DNA from: Actinokineospora xionganensis
GTDB lineage: Bacteria > Actinomycetota > Actinomycetes > Mycobacteriales > Pseudonocardiaceae
DNA length: 64,000 nucleotides
NCBI RefSeq assembly: GCF_014323725.1
Contig: NZ_JABVED010000005.1
Location: forward strand, 248,045-312,044
Direction of reading: 5' to 3'
The position numbers and the translations under genes are program-made. A model generated the notes under the pieces. The model was not told the origin of the DNA. It worked only from the letters and a program-made list of their open reading frames with translations, and did no database searches. Positions 34,011 to 44,800 of the stretch are shown here, one piece after another. Position 1 is the first letter of the stretch, and every line of letters begins with the position of its first letter.

Positions 34011-35282
34011 ATGAGCACCTTCGGACAGTCCCTCGCCGAGGTCGACCCCGACGTCGCCGCGGCCGTCGACGCCGAACTGCACCGCCAGCAGTCCACTCTG
34101 GAGATGATCGCCTCGGAGAACTTCGCCCCGGTGGGCGTGCTCGAGGCGCAGGGCTCGGTGCTGACGAACAAGTACGCCGAGGGCTACCCCGGCCGCCGCT
34201 ACTACGGCGGCTGCGAGCACGTCGACGTCATCGAGCAGCTCGCGATCGACCGGGTCAAGGCTCTCTTCGGTGCCGAGCACGCCAACGTGCAGCCGCACTC
34301 GGGCGCGCAGGCCAACGCCGCGGCGATGGTCTCCGTGCTCAACCCCGGCGACACGATCCTCGGGCTCGATCTCGCGCACGGCGGGCACCTGACGCACGGC
34401 ATGAAGATCAATTTCTCGGGCAAGCTCTACAACGTCGTGGCCTACCACGTCGACAAGGAGACCGGGATCGTCGACATGGCCGAGGTCGAGCGCCTCGCCG
34501 TGGAGGCGCAGCCGAAGCTGATCGTGGCGGGCTGGTCGGCCTACCCGCGCCAGCTCGACTTCGCCGAGTTCCGCCGCATCGCCGACAAGGTCGGCGCGCT
34601 GCTGATGGTCGACATGGCGCACTTCGCAGGCCTCGTCGCCGCGGGTCTGCACCCCAGCCCCGTGCCGCACGCCGACCTGGTGACCACCACGACCCACAAG
34701 ACCCTCGGCGGCCCGCGCGGCGGAGTGATCCTCTGCCGCAAGGGGCTCGCGAAGAAGGTCAACTCGGCGGTGTTCCCGGGCCAGCAGGGTGGCCCGCTGG
34801 AGCACGTCATCGCGGCCAAGGCCGTAGCGTTCAAGATCGCCGCCTCGGAGGAGTTCGCCGAGCGGCAGCGCCGGGTCCTCGAAGGCGCGAAGATCCTGGC
34901 CGACCGGCTGTCCCGGTCGGACTGCGCCGAGGCGGGCGTGAAGGTCCTCACCGGCGGCACCGACGTCCACCTGGTCCTGGTCGACCTGGTGAACTCGCAG
35001 CTCGACGGCCAGCAGGCCGAGGACCGGCTGCACTCGGTCGGCATCACGGTGAACCGCAACGCCGTCCCGTTCGACCCGCGGCCGCCGATGATCACCTCCG
35101 GGCTGCGCATCGGCACCCCGGCCCTGGCCACCCGCGGCTTCGACGCCGAGGACTTCGCCGAGGTCTCCGACATCATCGCCGTCGCGCTGGGCCCGGACTT
35201 CGACGACACGACCAAGCAGGAGCTGCGCGACCGCGTGGACCTGCTGGTCAAGCGACGCCCGCTCTATCCCGACTTGGGCTGA
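34011..35282 (+). CDS. glyA: Serine hydroxymethyltransferase
   Basis: A 423-residue PLP enzyme that combines glycine and methylene-tetrahydrofolate to serine and back. Lys230 in [14 protein letters not shown] binds [18 protein letters not shown] and IASENFAP are active-site motifs. Encoded with the cleavage genes, it uses the one-carbon unit they release. A perfect 14-bp terminator hairpin follows 11 bp after the stop. Confidence 0.97.
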   Translation: MSTFGQSLAEVDPDVAAAVDAELHRQQSTLEMIASENFAPVGVLEAQGSVLTNKYAEGYPGRRYYGGCEHVDVIEQLAIDRVKALFGAEHANVQPHSGAQANAAAMVSVLNPGDTILGLDLAHGGHLTHGMKINFSGKLYNVVAYHVDKETGIVDMAEVERLAVEAQPKLIVAGWSAYPRQLDFAEFRRIADKVGALLMVDMAHFAGLVAAGLHPSPVPHADLVTTTTHKTLGGPRGGVILCRKGLAKKVNSAVFPGQQGGPLEHVIAAKAVAFKIAASEEFAERQRRVLEGAKILADRLSRSDCAEAGVKVLTGGTDVHLVLVDLVNSQLDGQQAEDRLHSVGITVNRNAVPFDPRPPMITSGLRIGTPALATRGFDAEDFAEVSDIIAVALGPDFDDTTKQELRDRVDLLVKRRPLYPDLG

Positions 35283-35293
35283 ACAACGCAGCG

Positions 35294-35326
35294 CTCGGGC
35301 CACACCACGACCTGGTGTGGCCCGAG
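35294..35326 (+). terminator. Terminator after glyA
   Basis: Perfect 14-bp stem CTCGGGCCACACCA with a 5-nt loop (35294-35326), followed by a T-containing stretch (GAATTTTG). It separates glyA from sdaA, although some readthrough could couple them. Confidence 0.85.
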
Positions 35327-35357
35327 TACGCTGAATTTTGAAAGTGGAAGGTTCGTC

Positions 35358-36731
35358 GTGGCTATCAGTGTGTTCGACTTGTTCAGCATCGGCATCGGTC
35401 CGTCCAGCTCACACACGGTGGGCCCGATGCGTGCCGCGCTGATGTTCATCGACGGCCTTTCCGAACGCGGCGACCTCGAGCGGGTCACACGGGTCCGGGT
35501 GGAACTGTTCGGCTCCCTGGGCGCGACCGGCCATGGCCACGGCAGCGACAAGGCCGTGCTGCTGGGGCTGGAGGGCGAGCGCCCGGAGGACATCGACACC
35601 GCCTCCGTCGGCCCGCGGGTCGCCAAGATCCGTGAGGAAGGGCAGCTGCGACTGCTCGGCAGGCACACGGTGGCGTTCACCGAGGACGACGACCTCGTCA
35701 TGCACCGGCGCAAGTCGCTGCCGCTGCACCCCAACGGCATGACCTTCGCCGCCTGGGACGAATCCGGCGGCCTGTTCGCCGAGCGCACCTACTACTCGGT
35801 CGGTGGCGGCTTCGTGCTCGACGAGACCGCGGCCGACGGCCCGGTCATCTCCGCCGACACCACCCCCGTGCCGTTCCCGTTCCGCACCGGCGCGGAGCTG
35901 ATGGAGCACTGCGCGGCCAACGACCTGACCATCGCCCAGGTGATGCTGCGCAACGAACTGGTGTGGCGCACCGAGGCCGAGGTCCGCGCGGGCCTGCTGG
36001 CGATCTGGCAGGTCATGCGGGACTGCGTCGCCCGCGGCTGCGAGCAGGACGGTGTCCTGCCCGGCGGCCTGAAGGTGCCCCGCCGGGCGAAGGCGCTGCA
36101 CGAGAAGCTGCTGTCCGAGGACGGCGCGGGCGACCCGCTCTACGTCATGGACTGGGTCACGCTGTTCGCGTTGGCCGTCAACGAGGAGAACGCGTCCGGC
36201 GGCCGCATCGTCACCGCCCCGACGAACGGCGCCGCGGGCATCATCCCCGCGGTTCTGCATTACTACACGCGGTTCCTGTCGGTGGCCACAGAGGACGGTG
36301 TGATCGACTTCCTGCTCACCGCCGCCGCGATCGGCGTGGTGCTCAAGGAAACCGGCTCGATCTCGGGCGCCGAGGTCGGCTGCCAGGGCGAGGTCGGCTC
36401 GGCGTGCGCGATGGCGGCGGCGGGCCTGACCGCGGTGCTGGGCGGCTCGGTCGCGCAGGTCGAGAACGCGGCGGAGATCGGCCTGGAACACCACTTGGGA
36501 CTGACGTGCGACCCGGTCGGCGGCCTGGTCCAGATCCCGTGTATCGAACGCAACGCCGTCGGGTCCACAAAGGCCATCAACGCCTCGAGAATGGCGCTGC
36601 GCGGCGACGGCACCCACATCGTCCATCTGGACAAGGTCATCAAGACGATGCGTCAGACCGGCGCCGACATGCACACCAAGTACAAGGAAACCTCGCGCGG
36701 CGGCTTGGCCCTCAACGTCATCGAGTGCTGA
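35358..36731 (+). CDS. sdaA: L-serine ammonia-lyase (iron-sulfur type)
   Basis: A 457-residue single-chain L-serine dehydratase that makes pyruvate and ammonia. The N-terminal regulatory part begins [19 protein letters not shown]; the catalytic part holds Cys342 (GCQGE), Cys384 (LTCDPVGG) and Cys395 (QIPC), the usual ligands of an oxygen-sensitive 4Fe-4S cluster. GGAAGG lies upstream of GTG 35358. Behind glyA it completes a glycine-to-serine-to-pyruvate route. Confidence 0.95.
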   Translation: MAISVFDLFSIGIGPSSSHTVGPMRAALMFIDGLSERGDLERVTRVRVELFGSLGATGHGHGSDKAVLLGLEGERPEDIDTASVGPRVAKIREEGQLRLLGRHTVAFTEDDDLVMHRRKSLPLHPNGMTFAAWDESGGLFAERTYYSVGGGFVLDETAADGPVISADTTPVPFPFRTGAELMEHCAANDLTIAQVMLRNELVWRTEAEVRAGLLAIWQVMRDCVARGCEQDGVLPGGLKVPRRAKALHEKLLSEDGAGDPLYVMDWVTLFALAVNEENASGGRIVTAPTNGAAGIIPAVLHYYTRFLSVATEDGVIDFLLTAAAIGVVLKETGSISGAEVGCQGEVGSACAMAAAGLTAVLGGSVAQVENAAEIGLEHHLGLTCDPVGGLVQIPCIERNAVGSTKAINASRMALRGDGTHIVHLDKVIKTMRQTGADMHTKYKETSRGGLALNVIEC

Positions 36732-36737
36732 CGCTCC

Positions 36738-36821
36738 CGCGAGTCCAACGTTCAGAACAACGAGTCCAACGTTCAGCGTGTGTCGAACGTTGAACTCATC
36801 GTTCTGAACGTTGGACTCGCG
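36738..36821. terminator. Long hairpin between convergent genes
   Basis: A 37-bp stem (three mismatched positions, two of them possible G-U pairs) and a 10-nt loop, with outer sequence CGCGAGTCCAACGTTCAGAA. Each arm contains GAGTCCAACGTTCAG-like sequence twice. It lies between sdaA and the convergent Cys-rich gene. The outer CGCGAGTCC is shared with the hairpin at 10143. Confidence 0.8.
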
Positions 36822-36822
36822 A

Positions 36823-36987
36823 TCAGGCGGGGGTGAGTGTGCGGGCGACGACCAGGGCGTGGCGGGCCATGTCGAGGTCGGCACAGGCGGGATCGGTGCA
36901 CTCCACGCCGACCGTGTCCACGATCAGCGTGCCATGGCAATGCGAGACGTGGTCGAGACACTCGGAGCAGGTCACGGAGCGAATCAC
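36823..36987 (-). CDS. Cys/His-rich miniprotein coupled to Ku
   Basis: A 54-residue protein starting GTG 36987: VIRSVTCSECLDHVSHCHG, later VECTDPACADLD. Five Cys and three His, with a CxxC pair, suggest a small metal-binding (zinc-ribbon-like) fold. GAGGAGG lies 6 nt before the GTG, and the start overlaps the Ku stop (GTGA), so translation is coupled to Ku. No family recognised; a link to end joining is only a guess from position. Confidence 0.75.
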   Translation of the reverse strand: MIRSVTCSECLDHVSHCHGTLIVDTVGVECTDPACADLDMARHALVVARTLTPA

Positions 36988-37940
36988 GAAGCCCTCCTCT
37001 TCTTCGCGCCCGTGCCCTTCGCCGATTTCACCGCCTCTTCCAGCTCGTCGCGGGTCATCTTCGAACGTCCCTTGACGTCGAGGTCACGGGCCAGCTTGTC
37101 GAGTTCTGCCTTCGTCAGGCTAGACAGATCCTCAGCCGGTTCGGTGGATTCCTCGCGGCGTTTCTTCCGGCTTTCGACGCTCTTGCTCAACGCGTCGAAC
37201 AGGTCCACGACCTTGGTCGGCTCGCTCGGCGCCTCCTCGGAGACGATCTCGCGGCCTTCCTTCTTGTCCTCGATGAGCTGCTCGACGCGCTGGGTGTACG
37301 TGTCGTGGAACTCCTCGGGCTTCCAGTCCTCGCTCATCGACTCGATCAGCGAGATGGCCATGTCTAGTTCCTTGCCCCGCGCGGGGGAGATCTCCGGCAT
37401 GGACTTCAGTTCCTTGGCCGGGTCGCGCAGGTCCTCGGCGAACAGCATCGTGGTGAGGATCAGCAGGTCCTCGCCCGCGCGCACGACCGTCAGGTATTCC
37501 TTGCCGCGCATGACGAACGTGGCGACCCCGGCCTTGTTCGACTTGCGCATCGCCTGCAGCAGCAAGCTGTAGGCGCGGCCGTACTCCTCCTTGGCGGGGG
37601 CCAGCCAGTAGGTCTTCTGGAAGTGGATCGGGTCGATCGAGTCGAGGTCGACGAACGCGGAGATGTCGATCGTGCGGGACCGGCCAGGCGCGATGGCCTC
37701 CAGCTCGTCCGGCTCGATGATCACGTAGTCCCCGCCGCCGATCTCCGCGCCCTTGACGATGTCGGAGTAGGCGACCTCCTTGCCGGTGCGCTCGTTGACG
37801 CGCTTGTACCGGATGCGGTCGGAGGTGCCGCGCTCGAACTGTCGGAAGCTGATCGTGTGGTCCTCGGTGGCCCCGTAGAGCTCGACCGGGACCGTCACGA
37901 GCCCGAAGTTGATCGCCCCGTTCCAAATCGGCCGTGCCAC
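36984..37940 (-). CDS. ku: Non-homologous end-joining protein Ku
   Basis: A 318-residue bacterial Ku. The core (MARPIWNGAINFGLVTVPVEL to about 260) forms the DNA-end-binding ring; the extension has a SAP/Rho-N-like motif (SSLTKAELDKLARDLDVKG) and a basic end KKRRAS, as in other actinobacteria. It loads LigD at double-strand breaks. No ligD is visible here. Divergent from whiD across 158 bp. Confidence 0.96.
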   Translation of the reverse strand: MARPIWNGAINFGLVTVPVELYGATEDHTISFRQFERGTSDRIRYKRVNERTGKEVAYSDIVKGAEIGGGDYVIIEPDELEAIAPGRSRTIDISAFVDLDSIDPIHFQKTYWLAPAKEEYGRAYSLLLQAMRKSNKAGVATFVMRGKEYLTVVRAGEDLLILTTMLFAEDLRDPAKELKSMPEISPARGKELDMAISLIESMSEDWKPEEFHDTYTQRVEQLIEDKKEGREIVSEEAPSEPTKVVDLFDALSKSVESRKKRREESTEPAEDLSSLTKAELDKLARDLDVKGRSKMTRDELEEAVKSAKGTGAKKRRAS

Positions 37941-38040
37941 GCTGCCTCCCCGGCAGTAGTTGTCCGTCCCACCCAGTGTGGACCACTCGGGCCCCGTTAG
38001 TCCTGTTCAACGGTACTGGCAGCGCACGATCGGAGAAGGC

Positions 38041-38066
38041 GTTTCGTCGACCCCCCGCCGGGGTAA
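38041..38066 (+). promoter_or_regulatory. SigB/SigF-type promoter of whiD
   Basis: GTTT (38041-38044) and GGGTAA (38061-38066) with a 16-bp spacer match the actinobacterial SigF/SigB consensus (GTTT, 14-17 bp, GGGTA). It lies 32 bp before whiD, and a SigF-family gene ends against whiD. Confidence 0.65.
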
Positions 38067-38098
38067 CACCCTGACAACAGCCAGAGGGGAGCAGGGTC

Positions 38099-38407
38099 AT
38101 GACGGAGATGTCACGTCTGCCGGGTCCGGTCTCGGAAAGCTGGGACTGGCAGCGCCACGGGTCTTGCCGGGGACTCGACAGCGCGTGGTTCTTCCACCCC
38201 GACGCCGAGCGCGGCCAGGCGCGGGCGGAGCGGGTGCGCCACGCGAAGGAGATCTGCAAGTCCTGTCCGGTCATCGTCGAGTGCAGGCACCACGCGCTCA
38301 CCGTGATCGAGCCCTATGGCATCTGGGGTGGACTCGACGAGGGGGAACGCAGGCAGGCCTACGCCCGCCGTCGCATGACCGCTCAGCACGCGGGTGCCCG
38401 CCACTAG
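38099..38407 (+). CDS. whiD: WhiB-family regulator, WhiD/WhiB3 type
   Basis: A 102-residue iron-sulfur regulator. Cys23, Cys53, Cys56 and Cys62 bind a 4Fe-4S cluster; EPYGIWGGLDEGER is the turn that contacts sigma factor, and RRQAYARRR is the basic DNA-binding end. The start (SRLPGPVSESWDWQ) resembles Streptomyces WhiD and mycobacterial WhiB3, linked to sporulation and redox control. Its last 4 bp overlap the convergent sigma factor gene. Confidence 0.92.
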   Translation: MTEMSRLPGPVSESWDWQRHGSCRGLDSAWFFHPDAERGQARAERVRHAKEICKSCPVIVECRHHALTVIEPYGIWGGLDEGERRQAYARRRMTAQHAGARH

Positions 38408-39237
38408 GCGCACGGGTCCGCCAAGCCTTCCCGGAGTTTGCGCAACGTTCGCGTGAGCAGCCGGGACACATGCATCTGGGACAGACCGAGGTGCTCGGCG
38501 ATCTGCGTCTGGGTGTCGTCGCGGAAGTAGCGCAGCGCGAGGATCCGCCGCTCACGCTCGGTGAGCCGCTCGATGAGCGGACGCAGGGACTCCACGACAT
38601 CGATCCCGTCGAGTGCCGTGTCGGGCACGCTGAACGTCTGGTCGGTCTCGGTGGGTGCCTCGTCGAGTGAGACGGAATGGTAGGTCTGGCCCGCCGCGAG
38701 GCCCTCGTAGACGGCGTGGACCGGGAGGCCCAGGTGGTTCGCCAGCTCGCTCGGCGTCGGCGCGCGCCCGAGCCGCTGCGACAGCTCATTGCTCGCGTCG
38801 CTGAGCGCTAGGTGCCGTTCCTGCAGCTTGCGCGGGACCCGCAGGGACCACGCGGTGTCGCGGAAGTAGCGGCGGACCTCGCCCATGATGGTGGGCACCG
38901 CGAAGGTCAGGAAGTCGAAACCCCGGCGGGGGTCGTACCGGTCCACCGCGTGGATCAGGCCGACCAGGGCCACCTGGGTGAGGTCTTCGTACGGAACCCC
39001 CCGATGGGTGAACCGCAGCGCGATGTGCTCGGCCAGTCCCACGTGCCCGGTCACCAGCGCGGCACGCAGTTCGGCGTGCCGGGGATCCCCCGGATCCAGC
39101 AGCGCCTTCTCCGCGAACAGGGGGGCGAGGTGCTCGTATTCGTGCCCCGGCCTGGTCTCGGCGGGTCGCGTGGTGACGGTCAACGGCCACACCTCGGATG
39201 GCTCAGCGTCCAGGCGGAGCGGTCCGCCCGTCACCAA
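38404..39237 (-). CDS. RNA polymerase sigma factor, SigB/F/G family
   Basis: A 277-residue sigma-70 factor lacking region 1.1. Region 2 includes RGVPYEDLTQVALVGLIHAV and FDFLTFAVPTIMGEVRRYFRD; region 3 LGRAPTPSELANHLGL; region 4 LTERERRILALRYFRDDTQ with helix-turn-helix QIAEHLGLSQMHVSRLL. These match the stress/sporulation sigma factors. No anti-sigma RsbW-like or anti-anti-sigma gene is adjacent, so control must lie elsewhere. Confidence 0.94.
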   Translation of the reverse strand: MVTGGPLRLDAEPSEVWPLTVTTRPAETRPGHEYEHLAPLFAEKALLDPGDPRHAELRAALVTGHVGLAEHIALRFTHRGVPYEDLTQVALVGLIHAVDRYDPRRGFDFLTFAVPTIMGEVRRYFRDTAWSLRVPRKLQERHLALSDASNELSQRLGRAPTPSELANHLGLPVHAVYEGLAAGQTYHSVSLDEAPTETDQTFSVPDTALDGIDVVESLRPLIERLTERERRILALRYFRDDTQTQIAEHLGLSQMHVSRLLTRTLRKLREGLADPCA

Positions 39238-39274
39238 CCGTAGGTATGCCTCGCACCCCCGACAACTCGAGAAG

Positions 39275-40063
39275 TCACAGCGCGTGCACGGCGTCGAGCA
39301 GGTCCCGGCCGTCCAGCAGGACGCGGTCGTTGTGCCGTGCGCCCTCGACGATCACCGTGCGCGCGTTCGCGGCGGCAGCGACCTCGGCGCTCTGTCCCGG
39401 GGGGACGATCTCGTCGTCGGTGCCGTAGACGACTGTTGTCGGCACACCGAGCCCGCGCACGGTCTCGGCGACGGGGAAGCGGTCGCGAAGCAGCAGGCGT
39501 GCCGGGAGTAACGGGTAGTGCACGGCCGCGACCGAGGGCAGGTCCACGAAGGGGGAGCGCAGCAGCAGGCCGCGCGGCGGGTGTTCCCGGGCGAGCCGGG
39601 CCGCCACCGCCGCGCCGAGGCTCTCGCCGAAGTACACGAGCCGGTCCTGGGGGACACCCTGCCCGACCAGGAAACCGTGAGCCGCTTTCGCGTCGGCGGC
39701 CAGACCGTCCTCGCTGGGGTCGCCCGGGTTGCCGCCGTAGCCGCGGTAATCGACGAGCAGCACGCCATGTCCCCGCGCCCGCAGTGCCACCGCGAGCGGG
39801 ATTCGCGCCGAGCGGTCGCCCGCGTTGCCCGGCAGCACCAGCACCGTGGTCCCCGGCCCGGGCGCGTACCAACCGGCAAGGGCCAGGCCGTCCACGGTCG
39901 GGTAGGTGACCTGGCGCCCGTCGGGTATGACGTTGGCGACATCCGGCGGCGCCGAGGTCGACGGCAGGTAGATCAATCGGCGCTGAAACAGGTACGCCAA
40001 GCCCACGACCAGCACAACCACGACGACGACGCTGGTCAGCCCGAGCAATGCAGGACGCGGCAC
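39275..40063 (-). CDS. Membrane-anchored alpha/beta hydrolase
   Basis: A 262-residue protein with one N-terminal membrane segment (about 6-26, V-rich) and an alpha/beta hydrolase domain. The nucleophile Ser is in YFGESLGAA, the acid probably in [10 protein letters not shown], the His in GARHND; GNAGD forms the oxyanion region. It resembles the BEM46/ABHD13-type family, of unknown substrate. GTG 40063 is chosen because upstream in-frame sequence does not look coding and would run into the lpdA start. Confidence 0.85.
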   Translation of the reverse strand: MPRPALLGLTSVVVVVVLVVGLAYLFQRRLIYLPSTSAPPDVANVIPDGRQVTYPTVDGLALAGWYAPGPGTTVLVLPGNAGDRSARIPLAVALRARGHGVLLVDYRGYGGNPGDPSEDGLAADAKAAHGFLVGQGVPQDRLVYFGESLGAAVAARLAREHPPRGLLLRSPFVDLPSVAAVHYPLLPARLLLRDRFPVAETVRGLGVPTTVVYGTDDEIVPPGQSAEVAAAANARTVIVEGARHNDRVLLDGRDLLDAVHAL

Positions 40064-40088
40064 TTCGCCAGTGTGCCGCCGCGGGTCA

Positions 40089-40094
40089 TATCGT
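40089..40094 (+). promoter_or_regulatory. -10 element of a leaderless promoter (lpdA)
   Basis: TATCGT ends 6 nt before ATG 40101; no Shine-Dalgarno sequence precedes the start. Confidence 0.45.
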
Positions 40095-40100
40095 GGACAC

Positions 40101-41501
40101 ATGAGCACACATTTCGACGTGGTGGTCCTCGGGGCAGGCCCGGGCGGGTATGTCGCGGCGATCCGGGCCACGCAGCTCGGGCTGAAGACAGCGATCATCG
40201 AGGAGCGCTACTGGGGCGGCGTCTGCCTCAACGTCGGCTGCATCCCCTCGAAGGCGCTGCTGCGCAACGCCGAGCTGGCGCACCTGGTCCAGCATGAGGC
40301 GAAGACGTTCGGCATCCAGGTCGACGGCACCGTGAGCTTCGACTACGGCGCCGCCTACCAGCGCAGCCGCACGGTCGCCGAGGGGCGCGTCAAGGGCGTG
40401 CATTACCTGATGAAGAAGAACGGCATCACGCAGTTCCAGGGCAAGGGCACCTTCACCGACGCCAACACCGTCGAGGTCGCGCTGAACGACGGCGGCACCG
40501 AGACGGTCACGTTCTCCAACGCCATCATCGCCGCGGGCGCGACGACCAGGCTGCTGCCGGGCACCTCGCTGTCCGAGCGCGTGGTGACCTACGAGGAGCA
40601 GATCCTCGCCTCGGAACTGCCGGAGAGCATCATCATCGCGGGTGCGGGCGCAATCGGCGTCGAGTTCGCCTACGTCCTGCACAACTACGGCGTGAAGGTC
40701 ACCATCGTCGAGTTCCTCGACCGGATGGTGCCGCTGGAGGACGAGGAGGTGTCCAAGGAACTCGCCCGCCGGTACAAGCGGCTCGGGGTCGAGGTCCTGA
40801 CCGGCACCCGCGTCGAGTCGATCGACGACACCGGCGCCCGGGTGAAGGTCACGGTGTCCAAGGGCGGCAAGGAGCAGGTCCTGGAGGCCGACAAGGTCCT
40901 GCAGGCCATCGGCTTCCAGCCCCGGGTCGAGGGTTACGGCCTCGACCGCACCGGCGTGAAGCTGACCGAGCGGGGCGCCATCGACATCGACGGCCGCTGC
41001 CGCACCTCGGTCCCGCACATCTACGCGATCGGCGACGTCACCGCGAAGCTCATGCTCGCCCACGCCGCCGAGTCGATGGGCGTCATCGCCGCGGAGACCA
41101 TCGCGGACGCCGAGACCATGGAACTCGACTACGTGATGATCCCGCGTGCGACGTACTGCCAGCCGCAGATCGCCAGCTTCGGCTACACCGAGGCCCAGGC
41201 CCGAGAGAAGGGCTACGACGTCGAGGTGGCGAAGTTCCCCTTCACCGCCAACGGCAAGGCCCACGGCCTCGCCGACCCGGTCGGCTTCGTCAAGCTCATC
41301 AGCGACAAGACTCACGGTGAGCTGCTCGGCGGGCACCTGATCGGACCCGAGGTGACCGAGTTGCTGCCGGAGCTGACCCTGGCCCAGCAGTGGGATCTGA
41401 CGGTGCACGAGATGGCCCGCAACGTCCACGCCCACCCGACGCTGGGCGAGGCGGTCAAGGAGGCCATCCACGGCCTCGCGGGACACATGATCAATATGTG
41501 A
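40101..41501 (+). CDS. lpdA: Dihydrolipoyl dehydrogenase
   Basis: A 466-residue E3 flavoprotein. FAD-binding GAGPGGY (11-17), redox disulfide Cys42/Cys47 (GGVCLNVGC), NAD-binding [12 protein letters not shown] and the C-terminal catalytic [10 protein letters not shown]. It reoxidises dihydrolipoamide in 2-oxoacid dehydrogenases and can serve as L-protein of the glycine cleavage system, whose T and H genes lie nearby. A terminator hairpin follows. Confidence 0.96.
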   Translation: MSTHFDVVVLGAGPGGYVAAIRATQLGLKTAIIEERYWGGVCLNVGCIPSKALLRNAELAHLVQHEAKTFGIQVDGTVSFDYGAAYQRSRTVAEGRVKGVHYLMKKNGITQFQGKGTFTDANTVEVALNDGGTETVTFSNAIIAAGATTRLLPGTSLSERVVTYEEQILASELPESIIIAGAGAIGVEFAYVLHNYGVKVTIVEFLDRMVPLEDEEVSKELARRYKRLGVEVLTGTRVESIDDTGARVKVTVSKGGKEQVLEADKVLQAIGFQPRVEGYGLDRTGVKLTERGAIDIDGRCRTSVPHIYAIGDVTAKLMLAHAAESMGVIAAETIADAETMELDYVMIPRATYCQPQIASFGYTEAQAREKGYDVEVAKFPFTANGKAHGLADPVGFVKLISDKTHGELLGGHLIGPEVTELLPELTLAQQWDLTVHEMARNVHAHPTLGEAVKEAIHGLAGHMINM

Positions 41502-41507
41502 GTGTCG

Positions 41508-41541
41508 CCCGCCGCGATCCGAGGCACCGGGTCGCGGCGGG
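41508..41541 (+). terminator. Terminator after lpdA
   Basis: CCCGCCGCGATCC (41508-41520) pairs with GGGTCGCGGCGGG (41529-41541) across an 8-nt loop, beginning 6 bp after the lpdA stop. Confidence 0.8.
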
Positions 41542-41849
41542 TTCGTCCGTGTCGGTGTGTTCAGTGTGCGGTTCACCGGCTCCAGGTCTGCCTGAGATGT
41601 CATCTCGCCCAGCCGGTGTAGGCCATTCGGCCGTCAGGGCCTTCGCTTTCCATGCCAATTCCGGCATGTTGATCTCTGTCCGGTGTGGACACTCCCACCT
41701 TGTTTTGTAGCAACGACAATCGCCGCGTTACCGCTCGGATTCGGTGATGGTCCTCACCCGTTCGGTCGCTTGCCGTGAGCCCATCCCGCGATGCAGGATT
41801 CCGCGCGTCTGGCTGTGCGATCTGTCGCACTGAACTGGGGAGCTTTCGA
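41542..41849. other. Intergenic region upstream of the RHS toxin gene
   Basis: 308 bp without a gene. It includes a relatively AT-rich segment (around 41640-41720) that probably carries the promoter of the RHS gene, but no hexamer pair is clear enough to call. An in-frame GTG at 41775 precedes the chosen start and lacks a ribosome site. Confidence 0.5.
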
Positions 41850-44800
41850 ATGAGACGTCACTTCTGGCTGCATGCTGCCCTTTTGCGCTCGGCCGCGCCG
41901 GACTGCTCGGCAGGACGGTTCCATCGATGGCTCTCCGCGTTCCTCATCGCGGTGCTCGTGCTCAGCCTCGAGGTCGGCGCGGTCTCGCCCGCCTCCGCTG
42001 AGCAACCCAAGCCCGCGCCCGCACCGGCGCAGGTCGACGAAGCCGCCGACATCCCCTCGGCGCGCGCGACGGCCCGGTTGCGCGGCAAGCGCATAGAGGC
42101 CCTGTCCGAGCGCACGGAATCCACCTCCACCTGGGTCAACCCGGACGGCACCCGGACCACCGAACTCAACGCGGGCCCCGTGCGGGTGCGCAAGGGCGAC
42201 ACCTGGGTGCCGGTCGACCTCACCCTGGTGAAGAACGCCGACGGCACCATCCGCCCGACGGCCCATCCCCGTGACCTCGCCATCGCGGGCGGGGGCGCCG
42301 CCACCCAGCCACGCGACCTCGCCTCGGTGACCGCGGGCGACGGACAGGTCGCCCTGCAGTGGACCGGCCCGCTCCCCGAACCGGTCCTCAACGGCGACAC
42401 CGCCACCTACCCCGAGATCCAGCCCGGCATCGACCTGCAGGTCAAGGCCACCCGGACCGGTTTCCAGCAGTTCCTGATCCTCAAGCGCAAGCCCGGCAAG
42501 CCCGTCTCCTTCACCATGCCGCTGCGCGCCGACGGGGTCTCCCTGCGCACCGACGCCGACGGCAACACCGATGTCGTCGACAAGGCCGGGACCACGGTCG
42601 GCTCCGTGCCCGCCGCGCAGATGTGGGACGCCCGCATCGATGGGCAGAGCGGCCTGCTCGCCAAGCCCGCCAAGGTCAAGCAGCGCAAGGACGCCAAACC
42701 CAAGGTCAAGACCGCCCAGGGCAAGGACCGTGAGACCGTCGACATCACCGTCGAACCCGCCGACGGCTTCCTCGACGACCCGAACGTGAAGTACCCGGTG
42801 ACGATCGACCCGGGCGCGACCATCTGGGCGAACTTCGACACCTTCACCCAGTCCAACATCACCAGCTCCGACCAGTCCGGCATGGGTGAGCTGCGCCTGG
42901 GCACCTACGACGGCGGCACCACGAAGGCTCGGTCGTACCTGCACTTCGACATGAGCCAGTTCCGCGGCACGAAGATCATCGAGAGCAAGCTCTGGCTCTA
43001 CGCCACGCATTCGTGGTCGTGCAGCCCGGCCAACTGGGAGGTGTGGAGCACCCCGCTGGTCGGCACCGGCACCCGCTGGTCGAACCAGCCCGCGCCGTGG
43101 GCGCACTGGGCCACGCCGAACGTCACGACGGGCTACAGCACGTCGTGCAACGACGCCTGGGTGAACGTCGGCATCACCAACCTGCAGCAGGCGTGGTCGG
43201 ACCAGGGGTTCACGAACGCGGGCGTGATGCTCAAGGCGGCCGACGAGGGCAACTCCTACGGCTGGAAGAAGTTCTCCTCCGCCGAGGGCGGCGCGGTGCC
43301 GCACATCGACGTCACCTACAACACCCAGCCCAGCCCGGCGACCGGCCTCAACGTCAGTGACCGCGGCGACCACGGCGGTGTCGTCTACACCCGGTCCCTC
43401 ACCCCGACGCTGAGCTACCCCGTCAACGACCCGGACGGCGACGTCCTGCACCCGACGTTCTACGTCTACGAGGGCGACTCGCTCATCGCCACGCACTCGG
43501 TGGGTGCGGTCAACTCCGGCGGTGTGGCGACCTGGAAGCTGCCGGAAGGCCTGCTGCAGAACGGAAAGACGTACAAGTACCGCGCGTCGGCGCATGACAG
43601 CCGCATCTGGGCCGGTGACGGCTACGTCTCCATCCGCAACAAACTCGGCGGCCGCGCGATCGACGTCCCCGGCTGTTCCACCGCCGCGGGCACCGTGCTG
43701 CACATCTGGGACTACTGGGGCGGCGGCTGCCAGCGCTGGAACATGACCCACCTGGGCGGCAACACCTTCGCCTTCGGCGGCCGCGACGCCGGTCACGCCA
43801 TCGACGTGGCGAACTGCTCGGTGGACAACGGCGCGAGTGTGCAGATCTGGAACTACACCTACGGAAACGTGTGCCAGCAGTTTATCCTGGAGAACGTCGG
43901 CAACGGCGAGTACAAGATCCGCGGCAAGCACTCGAACAAGGCGCTCGACCCGATCGGCTGCAACGGCAACAACGGCTCCCGCCTGGTGATCTGGGACGCC
44001 TACGCGGCGGACTGCCAGATCTGGCGGCTCGACGTCGCCCCCGACTCGGGCGTCACCGTGCAGTGGCGTGACTTCACCGTCGACACCAGCGTCCCGGGCG
44101 CGCCGTTCGTGTCCTCTTCGGACTACCCGAGCGACAACGGCTGGCACAAGGCCGCCAACCAGGCGGGCACCTTCACCTTCACGCCGCCGACCGGCGTGAC
44201 CGATGTGGCGGGCTACGTCTACGGCCTCGACGTCACCCCGGCCACCGAGGTCGCCGCGGGCGCGGACGGCAAGGCCACGCCGTCGATCACGCCGACCACC
44301 GACGGGCAGCACCTGCTCAACGTCCGCACCAAGGACAAGGCGGGCAACCTCTCCGCGATCGTCACCTACAAGTTCAACGTGGGCCGCGCTGGCCTGGTGC
44401 GCCCGTCGGACGGGTCCCGCGTCGTGTCCCGTGTCCCGCTGCAGGTGCAGGGCGAGTCAGTCTTCACCCACGTCAAGTTCGCCTGGCGCCGCGGCCCCGG
44501 CGCCGCGGTCGAGGCCGACATCCCGGCCGCGAACCTGACCAAGGCCGACGGAACGCCGCTGGGCGCGGGTTTCGTGCCGCTGTCGAGCCTGGGCGGCTCG
44601 GCCACGTGGAACGCCGCCGACACCCTGGGTCTGGCCACGGGCGTGGTCCAGGTCAAGGCGATCATGGCCACGGACGCGGCGGGGACCGGCGCCTACGCCA
44701 CGGTGTGGCGGACGGTGACCGTTGACCCGAGCGCGGAGGGCGCGGAGTCCGAGGGCATCGCCGACGGCTCGCTGAACCTGCAGACCGGTGACTTCTCACT

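Noticed and set aside
41754-44312. Minus-strand open frame of 852 codons
   Set aside because: Antisense to the signal, DNRLRE and lectin part of the RHS protein, no recognisable domain.
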